A stretch of DNA of 64,000 nucleotides from Cololabis saira (lineage: Eukaryota > Chordata > Actinopteri > Beloniformes > Belonidae): assembly GCF_033807715.1 (NCBI RefSeq), contig NC_084592.1, positions 29,701,419-29,765,418 of the forward strand. Direction: 5' to 3'. How positions within the stretch are numbered: position 1 is the stretch's first letter; every line of letters starts with the position of its first letter. Of this stretch, positions 54,946 through 64,000 are shown piece by piece. The notes beneath the pieces were generated by a model. The model saw nothing but the letters and a program-made list of their open reading frames with translations, ran no database searches and had not been told where the DNA came from. A program made the position numbers and the translations under genes.

Positions 54946-55470
54946 ATTAATTGAATGTCACCCGTCACAAGCACACATAACTTCTACATCATCAGTGGAA
55001 TTATTAAGAGCTTTTCACAGTTAGTACAGAAATCGTGAGTTATTTAAAAGATTTGCACGTAGAAAGGGATACATTTTTTTTTTTTTAATGCTCTTCAGGT
55101 GGACAATGGGAAATTAGATAATGTAATTATCACCATGTCATAGGATTTCAAATCCAAATGTTTTCTATGGCGAAAGGAGGATATTTGCTTATGTGCAGAT
55201 GAGCCATCTGCACACACAAATAGCCTACCATCCTTTATCCAATGTTAGGATCTTAACAATACTAATGTAATTTGAAGTTCACCTGTTTATGAAAGCGACA
55301 TTAAAAAAAAGGGAATTAAGATCTGTAAAAGGCCATAATGTGAGTTGTGTGTGAATATCCAAAAGGTAAAGTGGAAAAAGGAGAACAAATTAAAAAGGTA
55401 AATTCAAAGGGGCAAATTTGTTCTGGATTGTTGTAAAGCTTTCTTTTTGTTGTTTTGTTTGTTTTGTTTG
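54946..55470. other. Unique AT-rich DNA
   Basis: No feature is seen other than T runs (55075-55085). Confidence 0.3.
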
Positions 55471-56056
55471 TGTTATGGGATTTATTTTTTCTATAAACGT
55501 AAACTGGCCCGGAAGGTATGTGCGCACCGAGAGTTTAAGTGTTTCCTGCACAGGTGAGCTGTAGTTTACACACTCATTAAGACAGCTGCGGCTGGGTGCC
55601 GCATCGCTCTGGCCGGGTAAGATTATTTCTTTGTTTGTGGGGGTTTGGCAACATTTTGTTTCCTTTTCTTTGGAGTTTGAATGCTGTTGTTGTGTAACAA
55701 AGCGGACATTTGTGCCGCCGCATTATTGTTTGTTTTAGGAAGGCTGTTTGTGGACAATCGCAGGAGTGTGTGTTTCATTCATGGGCTGTTTGTAGACAAT
55801 CACCGGAGCGTGCAATTCATTCATGGATTTAGTTGCATTCCTTGGAGAGCGCAGCGAGGTATGCACGGAATGTTTTAATAATGTAAAGATTTATGAATTC
55901 GTTGTGTAAATGGTATCTTGATGTCTGTTTTGTATATGTGTGTTTTTTGTAAAAACAAACAGTTTCACGGTGCCATAAGGATCATCTGAGAGGAAACAAA
56001 TAAAAGACCTTATGCATCAGTCGATCTCACGCATCGTCATTCCAAGGGCTGTTACA
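55471..56056 (+). mobile_element. Possible solo LTR with 42-bp tandem duplication
   Basis: It starts TGTTATGGG and ends GGCTGTTACA, with AATAAA near 56001, 55 bp before the end. This fits a solo LTR with a polyadenylation signal. Two 42-bp units (55742-55783 and 55784-55825) start 'ggctgtttgt.gacaatc'. I found no target duplication, so it may be truncated or not an LTR. The short frame at 55681-55878 is not a gene. Confidence 0.4.
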
Positions 56057-57165
56057 AGATCTATATCTATACTTTTAACTATATTAGGCACCATAAATGT
56101 TTTAATTAAATATATTTCCAAATAAAAAAAGTATAATTATACAAATTATACACATTGTGATAATTCTTTGTGATAATTTTTGTTTGTGGTTGATTATTAC
56201 ATCAACCAAGAGAAAACAGGAATTTTACTTTTCAGCAGGGTGAGGGGAGGCCTCAGACCACCCACCGTGGTGTCGGCTATCCTTGCTTCTCCCATCTCCT
56301 AACATGACTAAATGCCTTGTCTGTGAGCAGATGTATTTAAAAACTGCGCTTAATTTCTGCTGTGGTTTTCCAGAAAAACATTTTATTGTATCTTGACAGC
56401 CCACTCAGTCACTGAGGGATTGAAATATAAGACAAATACAACATACACGGCTCAAATACACAGGGAAAGAAAATGCTCCAAAACACACAACCCTCACACC
56501 AATATTAAACTGCCTTGTTTTGTTTTATTGTGTTAGCCCTGCTCTTAGTACACTTTGAACAACAAAGGTCAGGGAGATAAAGGAAAAAAATTCAACATTT
56601 ATTGGGTTTGACATCTTAGAATAAGCTTTCTGGTAACCATCGGGAGGTTTTTTCTCTTTATCATATCAGTGTCATTTTACTGTATTCTTGCCCTCTGTTG
56701 CTGGGCTGCCTTATTTGTTATATATTAGGAGTGCCCATTTTTGTAAGTTTGTACAAAGCTATGTAAATGTTTGAACAGAGTTCTTATTGAATGTCCCATG
56801 TTTTTGCTCATTTATGTGTAGGGATTACTTTAAATGACATTGAAGGCAAAGATAGCTGTTTTCTAAACACTGCATTTAGCTTGACATTCCTGCTATGACA
56901 TACTCTACATGAAGGTGATTTGCTTTATGGGGCTATGTTTGTTTTATTGTCTGTAACCTGGTTCAGGTGGGTTCAAACCAGGTGTCCTTGTGACTGAATT
57001 TGGCAGATTTCTGCAGGGAAAAGCAAAGCAGTAAGAGACCACAGGGGTTCTGTAAAGACCAAAGACCGTGAACGGAAAATTACACTTGGAACAGAAGTAG
57101 CTGAGAGGAGGGCGGGGGCTTTGTTGTTAACAGGGAGCCATTCCACACAATTTAACAGCGAAGTG
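56057..57165. other. Unique AT-rich DNA
   Basis: No feature is supported. Confidence 0.3.
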
Positions 57166-57355
57166 CACCAACTCCCATTTTGGCCCCCGCTCCTTCTCAC
57201 CCTCGGTTGTCAGTCTGCATCCCTTTCCCTCATCCCTTCAACCTAGAAGCTGGATCTAGGTTCCACCAACTCCCATTTTGGCCCTTGTTCCTTCTCACCC
57301 TTGGTTATCAGCCTGCATCCCTTTCCCTCACTTCTCCAGCCTAGAGGCTGGATCG
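57166..57355 (+). repeat. 98-bp tandem duplication
   Basis: The unit beginning 'caccaactcccattttggcc' occurs at 57166 and again at 57264. The two copies share 'ccttctcaccct.ggtt.tcag' and 'ctgcatccctttccctca', with scattered substitutions. Confidence 0.9.
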
Positions 57356-58600
57356 ATTGTTGCAATATGAAAAGATATCCATTTTGTAAGGTCAATCTGT
57401 CTTTTTTGTTTTGTTGTGTTCAGCTGATTGTGCAAAAAGACATAAAACCGTAAATTAGCTCTAATTATGCCTCCCATCCAGTAACAGTGAAATGTCAAAC
57501 AACGAACAGCACTGACAATCACACAGTCACTACACCTTGCTATACATCTGTCAGCTGGTAAACATGTCCTCTTGAGTGACTCCCAGATAATTGCTACATT
57601 GCAACTGAATTGATTTGCACGATGTGATTGAATAAATCAGAAACTAAATTGGAAAAAAACCTTTGTGACAGTTATTGTTCTGTCAGCTCCAGGCTGCATC
57701 TGTCCTTTTACCCCACAGATGAAAAGATTGCTGTTGAGTGTGTGACTCCGAGAGACATGCAAGGAACACTGTGACACTGGTAACCAGGGAAGAAGTAGGA
57801 TTTCATTTCTTTATGTTCTTGCATCTGTGACAGAAATAATATTTCACCCATTTAATAATTCCTGCAGAAACCAGCAGTGCCTGCTAAATCATCTGCCTCT
57901 GCTAAATGCAACCTTTTCAGAGAATTACAGTGGCAAGAAAAACTATATAACCCCCCTGGAATTAACTGGTTTTCTGTATTAATTTCCTCAAAAATGTAGT
58001 CTGAGCCTTATCTAAGTAATAATAATAGATACACACAATGGGGTTTTGTAAATCTGCACGTAAATTTGGATATAAAGCACATGTTTCATAAAAACCTACT
58101 CCGGATTCTCAGATTTGGTCAAAAGAGCATATGAATGTTCATGAATGCTGTCATGAGCACTGAATAATGTGTCTTCTGCCAGCAAAGCATTCAAGAGGGG
58201 GAAATAGTTGGATGTGAATATATCACTCCACATCGACAATACAATACTACAGCCAGAGGGACTGACAACCATAGCGCTTCTATAATTGGAGAGAACTCCA
58301 TTAGGAATCCTACCTGATAAAGATGGCTGAATGTCAACAAGCTTATGCTTTGTTAAGCTTATATTCTGTATATTATGTCATAAAGCTGTGCATTGTCACA
58401 GTGCAGAAAGTGTGTTTTATTTCACATTTATTCCTGTGTATTTATTTGTAACGCAAAGGTATATGCAATCATTAACACTGGGTCTATGCATTGATCACAG
58501 GCTGGGGTGGATTTTGTTTGTACCCATGAAAAGTTTGTAACTATTAACATTTCATAAATGACAATGTAAATGTAAATTTTGTTTGACACACAGTTTATGC
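57356..58600. other. Unique non-coding DNA; candidate conserved block 57650-57920
   Basis: 57650-57920 has balanced, non-repetitive texture. The region is otherwise AT-rich with no gene supported. Confidence 0.3.
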
Positions 58601-58889
58601 TGTTGTGCCACAAAGGGGGTAATGGTTCAGTTATTAAAGGTATTGTGACATCATTTTTAACATACTTTTAACACTATTAAAAGTCTTGGCCAACATCCCT
58701 CAAATGTGTCTAAAAGAGTGTAACAAGAAAAACTTCACTCTAGTACTCTTTTCCTGGCTTTTTATTACAGTGTTTTTTTGCCCCGTGAAAAATGCTTCCT
58801 TTCCCCCCTTTCCTGTCAATCATTGCTCCGCTCCTCCTCCAAACCTCCTCCTCCTCCAGCCATACGCTCACAGCGGCGTCGGAGAGTTA

Positions 58890-59081
58890 TGCCGCGTTCC
58901 ATTTGTCCTCGGAAGTGGGGATTTACTAGTTCCCAGTCGGAATTTTCAACTGAAACGCCCCTCGAAGTGGGATTTCCCACTGGGAAAGTGGGAGAAGCTT
59001 CACCACCCCTGAGTTACCATTCAAAGATGGCTGCTATTCCCAGTTCCCAGTTCCGATTTCCGAGGTAAATGGAACGCGGCA
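58890..59081. mobile_element. Harbinger-type MITE, 192 bp, TTA duplication
   Basis: The ends TGCCGCGTTCCATTTGTCCT and the complement of 59062-59081, TGCCGCGTTCCATTTACCTC, match over 15 bp and beyond. TTA flanks both sides (58887-58889, 59082-59084). Confidence 0.9.
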
Positions 59082-59270
59082 TTAAGCCGAGAGCGACAGG
59101 CGAAGCATGCACGGAAAAGCAGGAGGGCGAACCACAGCAAACAATCATAAAAATAAAGGCATGCAAGCAGCACTGTCCCCTTATCTTAAGTCCAGTCAGT
59201 GGCCGCGGGTCTTCTTAGCAGTTTTCCTCCGGTGATTAGAACAAAAGAGGCTCTAAACAGCTCCTTGTTA

Positions 59271-59401
59271 AGCCTCATTTATGGTTCCGCGTTAAATCGA
59301 CGCAGAGCCTACGCCGTAGGGTTCAGCGTATGGTGCGCGTCGCCGCGTAACCTTACGCCGTAGGCTCTGCGTCGGTGTAACGCGGAACCATAAATCAGCC
59401 T
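59271..59401. mobile_element. Harbinger-type hairpin MITE, 131 bp, TTA duplication
   Basis: The element is almost entirely a palindrome: AGCCTCATTTATGGTTCCGC pairs with the right end, and 'cgacgcagagcctacgccgta' pairs with 'tacgccgtaggctctgcgtcg'. TTA flanks both sides (59268-59270, 59402-59404). RNA from it would fold into a long hairpin. Confidence 0.92.
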
Positions 59402-59962
59402 TTATGGTGCGCTGGAGAGGAGCGGAGGCAGGGAGCTGGGTGGAGGGGGCGGTGATTTAGCGGGCCCTGACGTCACGGCCCGCCACCAAACCAGATGAGC
59501 CGTTTTTGCACAGTTATGCGGAAAATCCCAGAAAGCACACAATACACTGAATGTTAAAAGTTTGTTGTTTTTTGGGTGTAATTGATGTCAAGACACCCAA
59601 CAAAACACAAAAAATCAAGAAAAATGTGTTTTTCATGTCACAATCCCTTTAAAGAGTTATTAATAATTGTCCTTCGATAATTGTTAATAATTAATAAAGT
59701 AGATTACTTATTAAAATGAATTATCAGAATGAATTAATCAAAACGGGGCACCACCTGACTTATCAGGAAACTATCAGCAAAATCAGTCTCAAAATAGCTG
59801 TTATTCCCTACGTGCCAGCCTGTTGCCAGGGGTGGCCTTACAGAATAACAGTTAAGGAAGGAGTCCGAACACAGACCTTTGCAACTACCAGTTGTGACAA
59901 ATATGTATAAAATAAACACAAACAACTTCTCTCATTCAAATTAATCAGAATTTATAACAACA

Positions 59963-60903
59963 GGAGGGCCTTTTTGCCCCCCTAAACGTGCCCCAAAAGT
60001 CCCCAAATTTTGCACGAAAGCCAGGCCTGGCGAAAAATTTGATATTTAATGGTTTACATTAATGGGTGTAGCCTAATGGCTCAACAGCGCCCCCTAGAAA
60101 AATTTGTGCCTCAAGCCCCACAATACGGTTTGACGTACATGCATGAAAATCGGTACACACCTGTATCATGTCGCAACTTAAAGAAAAGTCTCTTGGCGCC
60201 ATGGCCGAAACTGAACAGGAAGTCAGCCATTTTGAATTAATCGTGTAATTTTGGCACAATTTATGCCATTTCTTCGGCCGCTTCTTTGCCCGAACCGTAA
60301 CGTGCACCAAGGTGTGTTATACATCAAAATGTGCGACTCGATCCTGCGAATATGTGCATTACTTTTCTCAGTCAAAAGCGTTACTTTGGCGACGATAGAC
60401 GCCAAAAAGCGCACCCCCCCTTCATCCTATTGGTCCATATTTGATAGTACCTACTTTCTGCCATAACCTTTGAAAGGTTTGATATAAAGACTCGTGGGTG
60501 GTGTCATCGGACTGGGTTTTGCGTACTTGACCTTCATTGGCATGAATTAGCCCCGCCCCTTCTTCTGATTGGTCGATATGTGATCATTCCTTTTTTCTGC
60601 AATAACTTTTGAAAGGTTTGACATACAGAGTCGTGGGTGGTGTCATCGGACATGGTTTTGAGTCCTTGAACATAATTGGCATGAATTAGCCCCGCCCCTT
60701 CATCTGATTGGTCGATATCTGATAGTTCCTACTTTCTGCATAACTTTTGAATGGTTTGATATAGAGAGTCGTGGCTGGTGTCATCCGCTAAATGTCCAGG
60801 CCTGACCACATCTACATGCAAGTCATACAAGCGCTTCCACTGCAGCACGCCTGAACTTGCACAAGGGTGCGAGGGCCCGTTTATCGCTGCTTGCAGCTTT
60901 ACA
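59963..60903 (-). mobile_element. Unclassified teleost repeat, copy 2, minus strand
   Basis: It is the reverse of 12425-14003: it opens 'gagggcctttttgcccccc' and ends 'cgctgcttgcagcttta'. The tandem array holds three units with 'agtcgtgggtggtgtcatc' at about 60490, 60620 and 60765. It abuts truncated LTR copy D on the left. Frames at 60049-60466 are the shadow of the same repeat and are not genes. Confidence 0.7.
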
Positions 60904-61349
60904 CATGTCTAACTTTTTATGTTTGCTTCCGCTTCTGGTACTTATGTAAGCCAACATTAAGGGACATTTCCAGTAGATTCCAGGGCAGTTGATCGTTGGT
61001 ATAAGGTAGAGGTACATAAATAAAATAGAGTAAAAGAGGTACCGCATCAGAAAAATGAAACATTCCTAAGTTAGGCCGAGGAAATCTAATTAAATAATTT
61101 ACTGCATAGCTCACACCTAAAAGCAATTTGTTCATTTGAAACAACTTTTTGAAAGATTCCAAATAGGTTTGAAATGCACATTGCAGATATATGATGCCTC
61201 AAAAGACTTTTGAACAAATATGCCACGAATGTCACTTAAAGTGGCAGACATGATATCAACATTGGTGAGCATAGTGTAGACCAAAATAACACCAAACAAC
61301 AACATATGCAGGAGATGGGACTTTACAAGGCAGATGGCCTCACACCAGG
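60904..61349. other. Unique AT-rich DNA
   Basis: No feature is seen. Confidence 0.3.
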
Positions 61350-61575
61350 ATTATGTTAGGGTTTGAGTGGGGGGGACCAAAATGCAGGAAATGAGGCGGC
61401 AGGAATTTCAAAACTAAAAGTAATTTACTACAAAAAAAAAGCACTGCAGTAGCAGGAATACAGCCATAAGGCAAAATGGGGTCTACTAGAAAAATAAAGA
61501 AAACTCACAAACGAACTAGGTAGAAAGGCAAAAAACGACCAGCAGGAAGGAAAAGAAAGACAAGACAATGAACAT
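61350..61575 (-). repeat. Retroelement-like repeat, same end as at 22905
   Basis: It starts 'gtgggggggaccaaaatgca' as at 22918, followed by A-rich sequence. On the minus strand this is the 3' end of the repeat unit. The class is unknown. Confidence 0.4.
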
Positions 61576-61815
61576 CCTTCAATTCCCAAGAAGGCAAGTC
61601 CGTACTTGTAAGTACGAGTTGGGAAAACATACTTTGGAGGACGCGAGAAGGCATCTTTCTCTTTCTGCAACGGCAGCTTACTTGTGTACTTGATGATGTC
61701 AGATCTGACATCATCTGACAGAAGGCACAGCGCTTCTCTGCTTCTAGCTGGCACAGCGCCCCACGTGACGCTACCAGCCAATCAAATTTCCAATTCGGCT
61801 TAGAGTGGTGCTCCA
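61576..61815 (-). repeat. Unclassified repeat with perfect 24-bp palindrome
   Basis: A palindrome around AGATCT occupies 61692-61715. The rest ('gtacttgtaagtacgag', 'cttactt') is rich in short inverted repeats. The minus-strand frames at 61428-61816 overlap this and the unit before it and lack any domain. Confidence 0.35.
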
Positions 61816-62916
61816 ACTCAGTGCTTCCAGTTAACTGTAGCTAGATTTAGCGACTTTTCAGAAGCCGTTAAGGTCTAAACACTTAGAGACAAAATTAGCG
61901 ACTGAAAGTTAAAAAAATGTCATAAGTATTGGTCCGCGATATGAGGTTTTTCTCTCTCACAACCACAAGCTCCTCCCTCTGCTGTGTTGAGTGACAGGGA
62001 TAGGAGAACTGTAGTGGGCGTGCCATTTAATGAATTGGCTGTGTGCAGTTGATGCAACTCTGATTTCAGCAGAGCGGGAGCTAATTACAGTAAACAGGTA
62101 ATCTTCAATAGGCTGCACTTTATCCAGTAGCCTACTTCACACTTGTTTTATTGTATGACAATAGAAAGTAAGTGAAAAAAACATCAGGAATTCTGTTGTA
62201 TTAAAATACTGTGTATGTGCATAGATAGATGGGAGTACAAATTAGAGAGATTAATGACATTTCATGTAGACTTAACCTTATTAATTTCCATTAAAAGTAA
62301 TTGTCAACAGAGTGAGATGCTCACATAGACCACAGGGAAGAATATCACCCTCAATTAAAATGTCGGCTTAAAATGTCCTGGAAAATAATTTCAGGGAAAG
62401 AGTGGGAACCCTGTAACTATATTCTCACATGAAAACATCTTAAATCTATATTCTGTCAAACAAAAATAAAGTTATAACCTTATATGTACTCCTCTCGCCT
62501 CTTCTATTACTTTCCCTTGATGGTGCGAAATGCATTCTGGGATGCTTTGACATCTCAAGTTTACTCAAGAATCCACTGGATGCATTCTTGATAAAATGGA
62601 CAGAGCAAGAACACATCTGGGTATTTTATCTGTTCTTGCTCAGATGTGTTACAATCGAAACAGTACATCCGCTGGAGAGGATGCCATTTCACAAGAACAC
62701 AAGAATGAATACTGAAAAAAGTCCAATATATACTCACAGGAGCTGATGAGACACAGGTGCAAACAATCAGGATCATGGGAAGTCGAAAAGGAATTAAATT
62801 CAACGGCACAGGCTTTCAAAATATACCAAAACAAAAGTATAACAAACTCGAAGATGTTGATGTCATTTTATGTTTAATAAAGAATGCCAATGATTTCTTT
62901 TTTTAAATGAAAATCA

Positions 62917-62920
<4 letters not shown>
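61816..62920. other. Mostly unique DNA with a repeat scrap at 62735-62800
   Basis: 62735-62800 ('gagacacaggtgcaaacaat', 'tatatactcacagg') is a scrap of the repeat seen at 15771-16030, in the same orientation. No gene is supported. An inverted repeat 'agcaagaacacatctg' (62603) with 'cagatgtgtt' (62641) and 'tcttgct' is present. Confidence 0.35.

Positions 62921-63012
<92 letters not shown>
62921..63012 (+). repeat. (CA)46 microsatellite
   Basis: An uninterrupted CA dinucleotide repeat of 92 bp. Confidence 0.98.
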
Positions 63013-63014
<2 letters not shown>

Positions 63015-64000
63015 AAACTTAGGGTTGAAAGAGGGGGTACTAAAGCATCTGCTGTTTGAGACCCACAGTCTACAACTACCATCTGTAGAAGGAATCGGAC
63101 CAGTAACTATCTATTCTTTGTATGATAAAATGGAAACTAATGTGAATTTCGTTTTGTTGCTGAATCCAGCTACCCTTTTCAGACTTTGCCCAGTGCACAG
63201 GTGTTTTTGTGGTGCATCACTCTAGCTGCACAGCTGCATCAACCCCCTCCCGTTAAGCCCTGCCACATGCTGAGGGCTGGGCTTCTCTGAACTCCTTCAC
63301 TATGTGGCTGCCTGGCGTGTTGCACACACACAGACATCAATTAGAGAAAGGTTACCTTGCACTACTGCTGGCTGGTTGTCTTCCTGGTTCCAAAAGAGGC
63401 AGGGAGTGAGAATATGTGAGGCAGAGCCTACTCACAATATAACACCTCCTGGTCTGCCTTTCTCCCATGCCATGAACCCTCTCTTTCTGTTTTCCAAATA
63501 TGGCCAAGTGATTTTCCAAAGTTCACATTATCCACTTTTTGGTTTCTCACAGATTCTTTTAAAGGAACAGGTCTACAAATTACAAACTACCACAAATGAA
63601 TATCCACCTGAGGAGCTTTGTTTTTCAAAATGCAAATCAAATGCAGAACTGCCTTGGGTTCCACTGGTATTTTATAATTAGGCTCGGTGGTGTCAGGTTC
63701 AGTATTTCTTTGGTTTATGCCAAAGAAATATTCTTATGTTTATGCCAGTGGATATTTACTGGAGTAGTGGAGGTTAAAATCTGATCCTCTCTTATTATTT
63801 TGTTGTCAGATTATATTTCATTGCACCACCATGGGCAACTCATAAACCGGCATCAAAGTAATCATTTTTGTAAAGTACTATTTCTGGAAAAGGTTTGGGG
63901 GAATGTGTGCTTATGTGTAAGTTGGCTTGGGATTCTTACAGTTATGGTTTGTATTTGAATCTATGCTTGTTTGTGCTGGAATGTGTACCAACAAAAATGA
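63013..64000. other. Unique DNA
   Basis: The longest frame (63304-63681, 125 codons) has no recognisable domain, signal peptide or repeat, and its coding status is doubtful. No repeats are visible. Confidence 0.3.

Larger units (their letters stand above)
58638..59648. mobile_element. TTAA-flanked DNA element in LTR copy D
   Basis: TTAA lies at 58634-58637 and 59649-59652. The ends AGGTATTGTGACATCA and AGGGATTGTGACATGA (complement of the right end) are inverted. LTR copy D is continuous on both sides once it is removed. It holds no transposase; the overlapping plus frames at 58686-59068 cover GC-rich repeat DNA. Two Harbinger MITEs are nested inside. Its class (Kolobok or piggyBac-like) is uncertain. 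Confidence 0.85.
58601..59962 (-). mobile_element. LTR copy D, truncated and invaded
   Basis: On the minus strand it ends GTGGCACAACA (complement of 58601-58611), like copy A. The LTR text breaks at 58637 and resumes at 59653 ('agagttattaataattgtcc'), then continues 'ggggcaccacctgacttatc' and 'acagttaaggaaggag' as in copy C. It stops at 59962, where copy 2 of the 12.4-kb repeat begins, so the CpG-rich promoter half is missing. The frame on both strands at 59716-59925 is not a gene. Confidence 0.8.

Noticed and set aside
61692..61715. Palindrome as a restriction-modification or terminator signal
   Set aside because: This is eukaryotic DNA with no transcript ending there; treated only as a structural oddity.
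63304..63681. 125-codon frame
   Set aside because: No domain, signal or repeat pattern, composition like non-coding DNA. Not excluded, but not supported.

Overview
The window is nuclear DNA of a ray-finned fish, probably a percomorph teleost. The evidence is its repeat content: L2/CR1/Rex1-type LINEs with short microsatellite tails, an RTE (Rex3-like) scrap, three kinds of tRNA-like SINE, PIF-Harbinger, hAT and pogo-like DNA transposons, a Ty3/Gypsy element and one family of solo LTRs. I find no exon of a host gene that I can name. Nearly every long open frame is either a decayed transposon protein or a chance frame in a repeat. The window reads as an intergenic or intronic repeat graveyard. 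Stretches of AT-rich, repeat-free DNA lie between the repeats, and some of these look like candidate conserved non-coding elements.

Layout. 0.2-4 kb: one minus-strand LINE broken by a Harbinger element (which holds an L1-like tail), a small MITE, a TTAA-flanked element and a hAT-like end. 5.9-8.8 kb: a minus-strand LINE 3' end, a GC-rich repeat, a Gypsy 3' end (integrase and LTR) and an L2-like LINE 3' end. 9.3-10.1 kb: a TA-flanked inverted-repeat element. 12.4-14.0 kb: a teleost repeat with an internal ~130-bp array and a nested SINE. 14-25 kb: mostly unique DNA with SINE, LINE and LTR-like scraps, microsatellites and one unassigned 142-codon frame. 25.6-27.3 kb: a pogo-like element with perfect 26-bp ends. 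28.1-28.8 kb: a LINE tail. 32.1-35.0 kb: a Harbinger-type element holding solo LTR copy A, which holds a hAT MITE. 35-37.5 kb: GC-rich repeats, a MITE and a Penelope-like insertion with a hammerhead-like remnant. 38-43.5 kb: a SINE, a LINE scrap, and a hAT transposase pseudogene invaded by a LINE and a MITE, then a Harbinger element with a Myb-like frame. 45-50.5 kb: a SINE and a CR1/Rex1-like LINE split by solo LTR copy B, followed by copy C. 51.4-52.4 kb: RTE and L2 scraps. 55.5-56.1 kb: an LTR-like block. 58.6-61 kb: LTR copy D, invaded by a TTAA element that holds two Harbinger MITEs, then a second copy of the 12.4-kb repeat in inverse orientation.

The genes do not cooperate in any pathway. 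The information here is the order of insertions, which exact target-site duplications resolve at many junctions. The most useful observations are the four-member LTR family with a conserved CRE-like site, the multi-level nests, the spliced but dead hAT transposase, the in-frame LINE/Gypsy fusion frame with AT-hook-like motifs, the P2X7-like leader exon inside a TTAA element, and the hammerhead-like remnant. Family names are from memory of conserved motifs; no database search was possible.
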